The notes under the pieces: generated by a model
What the model saw: the letters and a program-made list of their open reading frames with translations, nothing else
Database searches by the model: none
Told to the model about the DNA's origin: nothing
Translations under genes and position numbers: made by a program
From: Symbiodinium natans
Lineage: Eukaryota; Sar; Dinophyceae; Suessiales; Symbiodiniaceae
Assembly: GCA_905221605.1 (NCBI GenBank)
Contig: CAJNDS010002504.1
Span: 1-62,000, forward strand
Length of the DNA: 62,000 nucleotides
Direction of reading: 5' to 3'
Part shown: positions 45,193-58,395 of the stretch, one piece after another
How the letters are laid out: every line of letters begins with the position of its first letter
How positions within the stretch are numbered: position 1 is the stretch's first letter

Positions 45193-48100
45193 CTGAGGGG
45201 TGGGGAGATGTTAATGTTTGAGGTCAGGTTGCGGAAGCAGCTTTTCTGGGGTGCTACAGTGCCCTGCCTGAAAAGTCAAAAGTTTACAAAGCCTGGAATA
45301 GCTGAGGAATTCTGGGAGAAGGTTCGCCGCTGAAAATCCCCAAATGGTTTCTCTGAGTATGAGTATGCCAGAATCTCGGCGCCTCAAGATCCAGACAACT
45401 CCCACTCTGACTTGGCAGGTTTTTTCAGTCCTTCCTATCAGATTGCACCCCCAGACTTCCGGGGTTTCGACCCTAGGTTCGGCTTCACAGACTCGCAACA
45501 GGGCTTGGGTTCGAGTTGCCATGGCCCGCCGGTACATCTGAACCAGAACCCTCCGTGCCCCGGAGATGTTGTCATCGGTGGCCTTAGCTCGCAGCAAGGA
45601 GCAAAGAAGTTGCTATCTTGATGTGCAGCAGCTGGGGACTGGGTCATGCCTTGAGATGAAAACCCCAAGCTTAAGCTGAGACAGCTCGCAACGAATCCAT
45701 TAAAACAACGACGGACATCCAGCAAATTCCAAACTACTGGTAGCATGGCAAACCTCAATAGTCATCCGAACAACGTGTCATGCGTTCTTCGCACGCTGTC
45801 AACTCGCCTGCACGTGAGCGTTGATCCTCTCGATACCTTCCCGCTGCCTGGCCAGTTCACCTGAGATGATTTCATTCCAACCCAATACTGGCCCGAGCTG
45901 CGGGACTGCAACTTGGGCAAGCAAGACACGCTAGTAGGTACCACTCCCGAAAAAACACCCCCAGTGCGCATCATCAGAAAGGACTGCTGGCAGGCGCAAG
46001 TTCAGCACAGAAAGTCTCTTTGGGAACAGTCCGCCATCATTATGTCGTATTCCCTCCATGCCTAGGGCCTATGCAGCTCTCTTCCCCGGGCTTGGCTCGG
46101 CCGAAACACCAAGAACTTGGAAGCCAGTCTCCTCCGTCTCCTGCACAGCTGCTGGGGTTCATACAAGGACACTGGGAAAGCATGACGCAGAGGACCGGAA
46201 GAATGAGATGAAATGCACGAGCCCTGCTTGAGAAGCTTGTTTCAGGGTGATTGGGGGCCTTTGGGGGCTCCGCATGGGACCCTTCTCTGACATCGTGGCC
46301 GAGGAGCGAGGGAGGCGCGTGTGGCGCCATTGATCCGCGCCCTTGCCTCTTCAAGCTTCTGCTCACCTGCGGGAGGATTTCACATTGAGGCTGGTTCAGG
46401 GCTTCATAGGCCAGAACTTATTGACCTTCGATCGATCATCGAGCCAGATTCTCTAGCAGGAGCTAGGTGGCGGAAAGATGTGCCAAGCGGCTGGTCAGCA
46501 GTGCGGCGTCTCGCCCATCCTGTCCGCGCGGTGCCGCCATCCTGCCAGGAGAGCTCCGAGGCTCGAGGCACCAACCAATAGGGAGGTTTTTTGTGTTTTG
46601 ACTCCTCAGGGCATGAGGCTGAGCAGGCAAGCCTTCGCGAAGCAACGACACTCACGATGTACTGATGCACATCAATGATCACAAGATGCGGATGTGTGCT
46701 ATCAAACGAACGACTGAAGAACGCAACGATGCAGATGCCCCGTCGCACATCTGCAGGGCCTGTGATGCGTGATCCGCAGGTGGTGCAAGATGGCGGCAGC
46801 AGTGTGTGGGAGTGTGACTACTCAGCACGCCTTGCTGTTCTTACGGTTCTGCTTGCAACATCGAAGAGTTTATGGACTATCAAAAGAACTCCGAACCCTG
46901 ATCCCAGGCCTATGCTACATAGGATCCCTCAACCAGCTTAAGCCATTCAATGCCCCCTGCAGTGGCAGTGTTGCTTTGCTACCTGCTAGGCATGTCCAGC
47001 TTTGCACATTTTGCACGCTGTACATGAACTCTTGCAGCTGAAAGGGCCCGAAGCATAGCATGCCAAGCTCAATTTCACCAAACCTCTCTCCCAAAATCCC
47101 CTTACCAAACTGTCCCCATGGCACCAGATTGCTTGAAAAGGTTGCAAAGGCAGCCGGAACATCTTCGTGCAGTTCTGGAGTTGATAGAAAAGCAAAACGT
47201 TCCGTGAAGGGGCCATGAGAAGGCCTTTAAGTGGATGACGCCCTTCTTGCATGATCAAGCCTTTAATGACGTGAACATTTTTAAGGGGACCTTCACCTAC
47301 GTTACCCTACGTCAGCCTGCAAAGACTTTGAGCGCTGCCCTCCTTCCACATACAGAGTGAGGATGAGCGAGTGTCCTTCATGCACGGGCCTACCAAAACT
47401 GTCTTACTCAACTCACCTGACTCTCCAAGAAAAAAGCCTGAAATACCCGACCACATGCCCACGGCCGCACGGCCGGAGTACCTTTTGCTCAAGCTACTTC
47501 ACGCCATCTCGAAGCTCTTTGCCTGCAACCAAACATTTGGGCTGAGCTTCAAGTAACCGCGAATGGGCTTCCAAACAACGTGTCGGGAAGAAGTGTAAAA
47601 GATTGTGAAAGTTTGGGCGGCCGACTGTTTGGCAGAGCGATTTGGGATGTGATGATGTGCTCACGCCGCAAATTCCCAGAGCTAGACAGGAGCCTCGGTT
47701 CAGCCCACGAGACCCCATGCATTGTTAAAGGTTCTTAAGGGTTCTTCGAGGCAAGACTCAACGGCACCTGTCTAGACCTTTGTGCCGCTCTTGCAATGCT
47801 GTTTTTTATACGCTGAGTTCTGGCAGGTCAGCCGGATGTCGTGATGTGGCAGGTGGCGGGTGTCGTGATGGTTGGACATTTGTGGACCAGGGAGGAACCG
47901 CAAAGACTTGACGTCTAGACTCCAAGCAAATCACAATGAGCACCATATAACTTTCAGGTGCAATGCCTGCCGTGTATTCCATCGTTGTTCTTGCATGTTC
48001 TTGTAGCCGGGTTCAACTTAGGTTCTGCAATACACTGCCGCTGCTGTTGCTCGAGTATAGTCGGGTTCATGCGCAGCTCCCTATCTTCTTCCCAAGCGCT

Positions 48101-51100
48101 TCTATGGATAGATGGCTGCGAGGTGCTGCGTGCGTAGGTTGCGTGCGAAATGGTAGCCTGAGCAGTGGCACAGACAGCGCCCGGCGTGCAGCCTGCTCCG
48201 CAGCCTGCGATCGGGAGTGTTAATAAAAGGCATTCTAGAAAACTACTCGAGTCAACTCATGATTAAATATACTTTCCGGAAATGACTCTTCTCCCTTGGC
48301 AAATGCGAATAGCCTGTGCAACCCGAAAGGCACGGCAAAGTCTCGAGCTCGGCAGTGCTCGTCTTGATTCAATTTGGAGATGTCATCCCTGTTGCGGACT
48401 GTGCGAGCTGCTGGGAAGACTCTTTAAGACCAAAGTTGGCACACACACACACACACACACACACGGTGGCCAACGCCTCACTTGTGACTACAAAAGTTTA
48501 TCACTTGTGACTTTCCTTTTTGCTCACTTGTGACAGTAAAACTGTTTGACTTGCGACTATAGCCAGGCTCTCTTGCGACTATCCACAAAACGCAGCTCAC
48601 GCTCGAGAGGGGTTTCTGGCCCTCCCGCGAATATAAAAGAATAGCTGACTGTGTCTGTGTAGGGAACGAGGAATTAGGATTCTTTTTCCACCTGCCTCGC
48701 TAACCTCTGTCGGACACACTGCATGGCACTAGTCTGGTACGGGTTCGAAAAAAAGGGGGCCAATCATGTCAGAATTAGGAATTAGCGTTTAGGGTTTGGG
48801 GTTAGGGAGCCTGGATTCTGGCTGAGCATCAGAGCACCCATCCATTTCCCAAAAACACGCCATGGCGTTCAAAACGCTTCTAACCAGCCAGAGAGGAATT
48901 TAACGATTTTGGAACCCCATGCAGGGCAATTACTGGCGCTGAACAACGACAAAGAATTCACGAGCAAGAGCCTCCAAAAAAAGCCACAAGCGATAGAGCA
49001 AGAAAAAGCCACCACCAAGCCAGAAAAACAATCACAAGCGAGTATGACTAGGGATCCCAAGGATGCGGGCTCTAGTCCACGATGTGCAAGCAGCACCCCT
49101 GGCCATCAGCAAGCATGCCGCGCACAAGAGTTGAGCATATCTGTCAGGCAAGCCGGATTCGCAAGAACAGGGACACGCAAGGCATCAGTTTGTAAGATCA
49201 AAGCGTCCACGGGTCCTTGGCCATCCCGAACCTTTAACTGATGCTAAACCTCGCCCCCAAAAATCCTAGTCGCAGGTTTCAGGAGCGAAGTGTCCCACCT
49301 CGGCCGCTATGGCCGCCGCCAGCTCATCGGCCTTGATGCAGAAGACAGAACGAAAAAACTGCCTTCTCTGGAAAGCTTAAGTGACTTAAGTGTAAGAGTC
49401 TGGGGTTGTGTGAGTCCAGCAGGTTTCTGCCGATGACCATTCCGATTGCAAAAGCGCGGGCTAGCTGACTTTTCCCTGTTTGCCCTGTCTACCTTGGCCC
49501 TTCCGCCCACCTCCGTTTCCACACATTGCAAGATGTGGCATGAAGCAAACCAGGCTTCCCATAGTCCATCTAGAAGAAACATGCTTCATGGACGGACGGA
49601 CAGTTTGCGCATCAGCTGTAATCACTCTCAAGTTGCCACATGGTGCAACCCGAGTTGTGATTGTATACCTGCTCTGTCATGCCGATCAGATGGATCCTTG
49701 AACCTTACGGCCACGCTGAAGGGGTAAGCCCTAATAAGGACCTCCGGGTCTGCATGGGACCTGCGGATAACCTCAAAACAGCCTTGATGCGGTAATCGCA
49801 GATGCTGCTCTACTTTTAAGCATGACCCCCAAACCCGGAAGACGCAAAATGACCCGACTGAATCTGAGTGCTGGGCCGAGACAGGAGCTCCATCCAAGGT
49901 CTCCATGGCAGCCAAAGACCTGCACTTGCAACGCTCACAAGCTCTTGCACCGGTAAAGAGTTTTCTTTGCACAGGCTTCTCTAATTTCAGTGCTAGTTTG
50001 CGTTGAAGGCTTCATCTCGAAATCGCCACAAACAGGGCACAGGCTGCTCAACGACCAGTCAGACTTGGCCGCACTGCGCAGCAGCGCAACATTCCGGGCT
50101 CCAGGGATGCAGGGCAGCTTTTAGGGAGTCCTTCTCAAGCCAAGAATGCCAAACCCTTGGACAACCGCAACCGCAGCACATGTCTCTACATTCCCAGAGG
50201 ATTGCGACACGGCTTCCTGGAGGGCCGAGAGGCTTCCCGGAGCCAACCCCAAAACAAGATATTGAAAAGTACATTTCTCCAACAGGCTGTGTGTGTCGTC
50301 TGACATATCTGAGTCCTTAGGCAGCTTATGGTAATCAGCCATTGCATGTAGGAGCAGACAGACGACACAGCTTCTGCTGCACCGCAAACCCCAAACTCAC
50401 ATGTGCGGCAAGTTGCGAAAATAACGCAGACTCAACTTGTCCTACTTACATCTAAATCCTCACCCGGCCACAGTTCTTTGCAGACTCCAGCTTATTGTTT
50501 GCACTTGCAACCGCACTCTCCACAGCTAACCCGGGCCCCCCCATCGCATGGGGCCCAGGCTCCTCTTTCGAGGCCTCGGCGATGCATTGGGTTTCGCGCT
50601 TCGAAGTGGACTGCTTGCCCCGGCCGTTTTGTGCGCTTGCTGTTCGAATGCCTCGAAGTGAGACGTCTTCTTGGGCGAAGGTGGGAGCAACATTCGCTGC
50701 ATCGTGCTAGCGCACTGCCTCTGCAAAGCTGAGAGTTCGAGAATGACAGGCTTCGTGGTGTGAGAGAGACAGATGAGAAAGGGGGTGAAGGGAAGGAGGG
50801 AGAGGGGGAGAGCTGGTTTAACACATTCACCTCAGCCTCAGGCATTGGATTGTCGAGTTGTGTGGTGAGGGGTGGGAGCTGCGATGTGCGAACCACCTTT
50901 GTGGCATGAGGTCTGGTTTCCAGACTGCGCATGGCAACACGTCGTCCGAGACGCTGTGATGTGGCAAAGCTCAAGATATCTGAAGTCTAAAGTTGCTCGC
51001 TTTGCACATCTAAAAATCGCAACTCACATTTGGCCTTCGAGCCCGGACTCCTTTGTAAATATTCAAAACGGGCCCCAAGCTCCGTCTGACTTCGCCAGGC

Positions 51101-51682
51101 CGGATCTTGCCAAGTGACCGGCATCAACATCAAGCCCTTAGGGATTGTCGGCGCGCACAAGCGGGGTTGTGGAACTGAAGAAGGCTAGGGACAGCATTCA
51201 ATGAATCAATAGGCTTCGGAGTCTGGGGTTTCTGCACTTCCAGAAGGGCAGCGCCGCTACCAGCAGTATGGTGTCTAGGCCAGGGCTCTGCTCAACGATC
51301 TGGGGAGTCAGGTGATGCTGGTGTGATGCTGGTGACTCGGCACTCTGGACGTAACCCCTCCTCACTCTGTAGCTGCCTTGGCTCCTGACATGCGGGGGCC
51401 ACAAAGCAATAACTTGAGCCGCTGGAGAGGCAGGGGCGGGGACGAGGCCAGCACAGATCTTCGTAGACTGCAGTCCCTGTCTTTGGTGGAGTGCAGAAAG
51501 GCCATTGACAATGGACTCCTCTACGCAAGACCAAAGAACCCCTGCAGAAGCTTCAGGTCCTTTGGAGGAGGCAGTCTAGGAGGGCTTCTTTGCGAGCTGG
51601 CGCTTGGGCTTATACCTCAGCGGGCGGAGCGGGATGGAAAATTCTCAGCGGTCGTTGATGGCAAGCCGGCCGATGCCACACT
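45193..51682. other. No callable gene; scattered coding-like patches and repeats
   Basis: Possible minus-strand coding patches are about 45438-45590, 46410-46600 and 49259-49325 (the last ends in a stop at 49259-49261 after an Ala/Glu-rich helix). None has a recognised domain. An (AC)n run (48441-48464) borders a 23-bp periodic repeat. A TTTAGGG-like patch lies at 48788-48806. Confidence 0.3.
48478..48590. repeat. 23-bp periodic repeat with conserved 11-bp core
   Basis: The core TCACTTGTGAC occurs at 48478, 48501 and 48524. Decayed forms TGACTTGCGAC (48547) and CTCTTGCGAC (48570) follow, at exactly 23-bp spacing throughout. The bases between cores differ from unit to unit. It starts right after the (AC)n run. 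Confidence 0.7.
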
Positions 51683-54202
51683 CTACATGCCACGATGCTT
51701 CTCCAAGACCTTGAACTCATCGTAGGAGATGTTCCCATCATCTGAGCCGTCCAACCTCGCTTGCTCCATGACGATCTATTGAAACACGCATCTGATCTGT
51801 AAAGCCTGGATGAGCGCAGCACGCTTAGCGTGGCCAACCCTCAAGAACCACGCAGCTTGATTCAACCTTTAAGCATGTGAAACATTCTCCAGGCCCAGGC
51901 CCTTTCCGGAAAAGTTAGGAGCTACCCTTAGGCACGCAGTTGCAAAAGGGGTGAGGGGGGGATCTAAACAGGTTGGGACTCCAGACCTCGCAAATCCTGA
52001 TGATTCAGAGGCCCTATCCGCAGCCCCTAGCATCTACCGGGCTTGGGTAAAGATCCGTGACCTTTTTTAGTTGCATCTATCCTGGGCCGCGATGCAGTGC
52101 GAACACCACGCGGGACGGGCCAAAGTATCCTTCGAGCGCATGCTTCGCAGGGTCTTGAGAGACATGCTTGGCGTTTAGGTTCTTCGCATAAATAAGATAT
52201 CGGCTTCGCAGGTTTCGATGTAGGTTGAGAGGGACTTCAGGTCACACCACCTGTAACTTCAAGGGAAAATTCGGTATGGCAGTATGCCACGCACCACGTG
52301 CCTATGTCGGCCACGGCCTTGTTCCACTCATCCTGCAGTAGGGAAAGTGTGGCCGAGAATTCTTGGAACTGTTTCAAGCAAGACGCTATCTTTAACCTTT
52401 TGTTGTGCTGGTTGTACACTGGTGTTTAGGTGTCTTGTCGCTGTGTCTCGTGGGCAAATTCTGATACTAGCAGATACCTAACGTTTGCACGACGTTGCGC
52501 CTGGATTCCACTCTGCTCGACATATCAGTGAAGGAACTGACATGTGCTTCATCAAGGCAGCCAGCAAAAGACACTCAAGGTGCAGCCTCAGAGAGTTCGC
52601 CACTCTCATCGTCATCCAGCGTGATCCAAGCCTCTTCCTAACAGCAGGCACAGCATGATTGAGAACATGAATCCTGGGACGCCGTACTGTGAGGCTTGTC
52701 GGCTGGATTTAGAAGCTGTCCCTAGCGTCGTAGGTACGGTCAGAGTTTCGGATTTCAAGATATGAATTCACACAGCTGGCGCAGGCACACCTATTTTGGA
52801 GAAGCTAGTTTTGCAAATTTTTGCAAAGAGGATTTAGCGGTAGATCCTTCAGCCAGCGCGCCCAAGCTAAGGTTCCCCACTGGATAACTGGTGAATTTTC
52901 TCAGGCTTTTTCGAGGCCTGCCCTCACTCACTCTGATGCCACGCAGACAATGTGTTTTTACATGACTTTGCTGAAGAGCATAGCCCGCACCGCCTTCGGC
53001 CCAAGACACCCAAACCTATCGGAATCGGCTAATGCCAGCCCTCAAACGAATAAACCTTAACGCATGGAATCCTTGACTGGAGCCCTTACAGGGACATGTG
53101 GCCGCCTGAGAATGCCTGAGACTGTGTGGAACTAATGGGTATTCAGCCCAGCAACTTAGCCAAGATACCCAAACTGGTTGCGGCAGTCCCTTGCAACAAG
53201 CTCCAGCATTGGGATTTCGGCTTGGGTTGAAGTTCGACGCCCAGGGTCCAGGTCAGGACCGAAGACGAAGGTCAAGAACTGCACAAACTCCTTTGCAGGC
53301 AACTGCATGAGGGTCAAAACGTTCATCGCAAACTCACGTAGAAAAGCTATGGGCTTGCGCTGCTAGCCTGGTTAAGTGGTTCCGCAATGGTTCCTTGAGG
53401 AAGGTTGGGCGAGAAGACTCTCCACGCAGCCACCGTGACGTACACAGGGCCAGCGTAAAAGCGCATGATGCATAAGACAAACCTTGGCATCAACTTCCCC
53501 TCGTTGCCCACTCAATGTTTCCGAACGTGTGAGTGGTCTAGGAGTTTGTCATCCGTGCTGGCGGTTGGGTGCCAGGGTGTGGGTGGGCAGGGGGGAGGGG
53601 CGGGTGGTCACGGTGGTGGGTGGCGGGGAGGGGGGAGGGTTGGGCAGGCATTTGGCAACGTTGCAAGGCTGTTCCATGCCGGCGATAGTCCGATGGCATC
53701 CCCTTGCTTTGGAAGAACGCATTCCAAGCGCGCTTTGCCAACAGGACGCGACGAACATCGCGAAATGTCATCGCGAATCACCAATGCGCCAAGCACAGCA
53801 TGCTTTACAGTTCAACTGATACCGGGTACGGCATGTTTGCAACTTGCCAAACCAAGCCCCCAAAGGTCCTAGTTGCACCCTCGGACAGGACCCCGTTTCG
53901 TTTTGAACCCGCTCGTCCTGGATGCTCAGAACGAACCTGTGCTCAGAAGGAGAACATGTCTACTGGGCGGTGCTGATGATTCATGATTCCGTAGTCAAAC
54001 GCAAAGTGTAGTAAGCAAGAGGTGTGCAGTGACTAGCTCGGGTCGGACTGAGGTTGGTGGACATGCACATGGAGAAGAACAGCATAGGACAGCGTGGTCA
54101 CTTGCTCTTGCCAAATGCCAGCCGGAAGGCTCTTTCCAAAGTTGGTCCAAGATCTGCCATTCCTGCAGGGAGACGTTGCCTTCGCCGCCGGGATCGAGAT
54201 AC
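51683..54202 (-). CDS. Multi-EF-hand calcium-binding protein, C-terminal exons
   Basis: Six exons on the minus strand: 54202 to about 54133, 53302-53249, 52637-52587, 52332-52302, 52129-52096 and 51755-51683 (TAG at 51685-51683). The last four join in phase and give one continuous sequence with two EF-hand loops, DDDESGELSEDE and DGSDDGNISYDE, linked by NKAVADIGYFGPSRVVFALL. The first exon has a third, degenerate loop (DPGGEGNVSLQE), and the second encodes KEFVQFL...FGPDL. This order (loop, EFVQFL-FG, loop, GYFGP, loop, stop) is one I recognise from dinoflagellate EF-hand proteins. Resolved donors are GA (53248), GC (52586), GC (52301) and GC (52095); all acceptors are AG. The 3' end of the first exon is uncertain. 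A role in calcium sensing is inferred; upstream domains (kinase or other) were not found. Confidence 0.72.
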
Positions 54203-55138
54203 CTGATGCAGCAGCTTCGAAGGGAAGCGCTTGGGGTCGGGAAGCTTGGTGCAAGGCGCCAGCTCCAAGGCGAGTGGCCGGAAAACTGCGCCAACTCGCT
54301 CCTTCTCGTTTGGGCCTTTGAACCTCAGAGGGGAGTGGGGGAGGGGAGTCATTGGGAAATCGAGGGGTGTGATGTTCCACTTAAAGGAGTCCAAGGATCC
54401 AGAATGAACAGAGGCTGGCCGGCTTCCTTCTGCATGAACGTGGGGATGAAGCAATTTAACTGTCAATAACCGATCTACGCGGAGATCGACACGTAACAGA
54501 GTGCAACAAAGACCAACAACGTTCAACCAGGCCCCACATCTACAGTGATCCATTGTTCAAGTCGCTTGTGTACGCCTGAGCTGGCGCGTGGCTCGCGGTT
54601 GGCACAAGGTGAAGCTCAGTTGCCAGGTTGGGCTTAGAAAAGCAGCTCTGGGATTCGGAGTGTAGTTAGTGGGTGAGCAGCTACCATCTGTATCGGGTTG
54701 GGAAGACTTTCATCCGCGAGCTGCTTGTCTAGAGCCATAACGAGAATCATGAGCCTCCACCTCACTTCTGCGAACCTTCCGAACAACAGAGTGCTTGACC
54801 TGACCAAGTAGAACAAGCAACTTGAAGCAGCCGATGTCCCTCAAGCCGGCCTCAAATTCTCGCCTTCGCTGAAGTGAGCTTGTGGTTGGCTCTGGGCTGA
54901 GTGTTTGGACAGCTAAGGCCAAGGCTGTAACGGCCTGTCTTGATTAATCTAGTACACAAACCATGACCTGGACCATCTCACAAGTACGCAATAGGTGCAG
55001 TAAGTGCCCTCAAGTGCTGTGCGCTCGAAATTTCAGAAGCATCTCTGCGAAGGATATTTCTTCTGCCGGAGGGCAAGGTGAGCTCTCCGTTGCTAGTGGT
55101 GTTGGCGTTGCCGCCAGCATTGTCGCCATCACGCACAC

Positions 55139-55169
55139 CGCCGTCGATGTCCCGGAAGGCCTCATTGAC
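55139..55169 (-). CDS. Possible upstream EF-hand exon
   Basis: The minus-strand segment encodes VNEAFRDIDG, the typical entry helix and first loop residues of an EF-hand. AG precedes it (55171-55170) and a GTGTGCGT donor-like sequence follows. It lies about 0.9 kb upstream of, and on the same strand as, the EF-hand exons at 51683-54202. It may belong to the same gene, but the next exon was not found. The frame also stays open through the putative donor and reaches NGELTL, so the exon could be longer. Confidence 0.35.
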
Positions 55170-57119
55170 CTTAGGAAGGTGGCAGAAGCGAAGGCTCGTC
55201 GGGTTGGCCCTCCAGACAAAGTGAGACAAGTGGCGTGGTTGTATCGGCTGATGAAGAACCTCAGCACGCGGGGGCAGAAGGCTTGGAGAGGCTCTTGCTC
55301 TTGCACAAGGCTGCAAAAACTGGGGGCTCTCCGGACCGCAGGGCGCGGCCCGAACTCGGAATCGTTGCCTAACCGACACCGGACAGTTTAGACGTCTCTG
55401 TTTTTTAGCTTCCTTGAACGAACCCCCATAGCTTCGATGCCCATCGTAGCTGAGACACTCCAGCAGGTCCAAAACATCGTCGCCGGCTTCCTGCCAGTGG
55501 CCAGACAGAAATAGCTTCCCCCAAATGCTCCGGCAGATTCAAGCTGAAGGCAACTTCAGTCTTGGACTTGCCCAGCGTCTAAACAACCAAGACCATCCCT
55601 CAATTTGGAGAGGCAACCTTTCAGCACATGCCGTGCCACGGAGTCAAAGGTGGCATGATTTGCAAGAGTCCCGACCGTGCATTGCGCTTTGAACATCTAA
55701 CCGCCATGGCATCTTTGGATTTAGGCCTTCAGGCCCGTCCACCAGGCGATGTCTGTGTTTGAGAAGCTGCCGGCCATGTAGCCTGGTCAGGTTTGGATTG
55801 AAGCTTGAGCTGTAAAGCAAAACTACTTGGGCGACAGTATGAAGACCCGTTCCTGGCCATTCGCAAATTCTGCTCTGCACAAGCTGAGCTGCACAGAACA
55901 GAAGAGCACTTTGCAAGCGAATATCCGCTTTGATTGCCTGTCAGTGAATCCTGGAACGAATGTGACCCTACAAGCTGATAGGATCGGGCGGCCGTATGTC
56001 TGAGCCAGCTTCTTGCGATGGTCCACTTGCCGATCTTCGGGTGAGCACACGTAGCGGCAGCGAAAGACGCCTGCCAGAAGTGCTCCGAATCTTTCATTGA
56101 AGACCGAAACGAAGCGATTCCTTGCAGCATTTTCATCCTTGCCAAACCCCTCCTAACCTTGCAACCCGGAATTCATGATAAAAATGGACAAAAACGGCCT
56201 GCAGTACTCTGCTCACAGTACATGGACAAGCGAAGCATCGCATCGCAAGCTTCTGGCATGCATGGCTTGGCATGATAAAAGCTTCAGCGACAGAATCAGA
56301 AGCGTACACCCCAGGCCCTCAGCAGCCCTGAGTCCGAAACCGGCACCTGAGGGGGGAAGCTTCGCCGTGTCTGCCCAGCCTAAAGGTCACGGATGGAGAA
56401 TGAGGGAGGAGGGACTCAGGTCTCACATAGCATGACAGAAGGCCTAGGAACAAAACAAATCACCGCCCTACTCCCTAGGGTGATCGCAACACATCAGCCA
56501 TGCAAGTCATGACGTTCCAGTCCAGTCAGTTCCTATCGGAGGTGCTTCAGAGAAACAGGGGTTCCCACAGCTGCACTGTCTTCCAGCCCCCAGGATTAGT
56601 CTAACTAGCCCAAACCTAATTAATAAAGTCGAAGACGGCTGAACCTTGTTGAAATTTGCTATGCCAAGGCATCCACACAACCAGCCAATGAGTGCCTCTC
56701 GGAACGCCCATCGTCATTGGATCCGTGGTGCCGTCCTTCCAAGCAGAGGCTTTAGGACAGTCATCGCTCATTCTGCAGCAGTCTGGTCACACATCAAGTC
56801 TAGCGTTAGGGGGGTACAGGATTTGGATGAGGTTCAGGCGGTACTGTTGTGAATAGGTTCTGTCCTAGATGCTCCTCTAACCAGTAAAAGCTAACTTTGA
56901 CTCCCCATGAACCTCAAAACGCAAGCTCCCAAGCATAAAGGCGTCCCAAACAACTTTAGCTCTAAGTGGCCACATCTTTTGGACAATGACCCTTGGGGTA
57001 GTCCAGATGTACTAGGACAGGCAAGGCTGCTTTTTGACCATTCGGGATGTCTCGGAATCGGCACGCAGTGCTTGGCCGAGTGTATTCAAGAGCTTCGGTG
57101 GGACATGAGCATCGGCCGG
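55170..57119. other. No callable gene
   Basis: No domain, repeat or convincing splice pair seen. Frames on the minus strand around 55644-56145 are open for 90-138 codons but overlap one another in different phases and show no recognisable motif. Confidence 0.3.
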
Positions 57120-57158
57120 AGGAGGAGGACGACGACGAAGTCGAGTAATACTACGAGT

Positions 57159-57390
<232 letters not shown>

Positions 57391-57412
57391 GGGGGGGGTT
57401 AAAAACGTCCGT

Positions 57413-57790
57413 TGTCGAATGATGACATCCAGGACGCAAACGTCGCTATTTTCGGTGTTTTTGCTGCTTGACTTGCTGATTTTTGTTTTTTTGGCTCTTG
57501 GGGTGGTGGGGGGGGGGTAAGGAAGGGGGGGTGTTTAACATGTCGCTTGCCCTCTGATGACATCCATGCCGGAAAACATCGTTTGTTTTCGGTGTTTTTG
57601 CGCGTTGTTGCCGGATGATGACGTCCATGCTGCAAAACATCGGTTTTTTCGGTGTTTTTGCTGGTTGTTGCCAGATGATGACGTCCATGCCGCCAACATC
57701 GGTCTTTTCCGTGTTTTTGTTCGTCGTTGTCGGATGGTGACGTCCATGCTGCAAACATCGGTATTTTCGGTGTTTTGGCTCGTTCTTGCT
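57413..57790. repeat. 60-bp minisatellite, four to five units
   Basis: Units share the words GATGACGTCCATGC, AACATCGG and TTTTCGGTGTTTTTG. The ACGTCCATGC word recurs at 57560 (as ACATCCATGC), 57621, 57681 and 57740, giving spacings of 61, 60 and 59. A decayed unit lies at 57420. G-runs (57507-57513, 57525-57531, 57796-57816) interrupt or border it. Confidence 0.8.
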
Positions 57791-58007
57791 TGTTGGGGGG
57801 GGGGGGGTGGGGGGGGGTTTTCATCTCAAGGGGGTTAAGAACGTCCGTTGCCGGCCCCCCATCCCCAAGCAAAACTAGCATCCATTTCTCTGTTCCAAAA
57901 GTAGCTGCCGCAAAACACAAGATGCGATATAACTTAAAATGCTCAAAAACCCAAGCGAAACGCACGTCCTTGCCGCCCCGTACCAAGGCGCCTGCGGCGC
58001 GCGACGC

Positions 58008-58089
<82 letters not shown>

Positions 58090-58317
58090 GAGTAGTAGTA
58101 GTAGTAGTAGTAGTAGTAGGAGTAGGAGTAGGTAGAGTAGGAGTAGGAGTAGGAGTAGGAGTAGGAGTAGGAGTAGGAGTAGTAGTAGTAGTAGTAGAAG
58201 TAGTAGTAGTAGTAGTAGTAGTACTACTACTAGTAGTACTACTAGTACTACTAGTACTACTAGTACTACTAGTACTACTAGTACTACTAGTACTACTAGT
58301 ACTACTAGTACTACTAG

Positions 58318-58385
<68 letters not shown>

Positions 58386-58386
58386 A
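58008..58386. repeat. Inverted TAG/CTA trinucleotide array
   Basis: The block begins as (TAG)n with TAGGAG variants (58088-58180), passes through an alternating ACTAGT/AGTACT region (58220-58320) and ends as (TAC)n. The two halves are reverse complements, so the whole can fold into one long hairpin. It ends nine bases before a likely exon (58396). Confidence 0.88.
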
Positions 58387-58395
58387 GACGATTAC

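Noticed and set aside
48478-48590. CRISPR-like repeat-spacer array
   Set aside because: The core is only 11 bp with 12-bp filler, decays along the array, has no cas genes and lies in a eukaryotic context.
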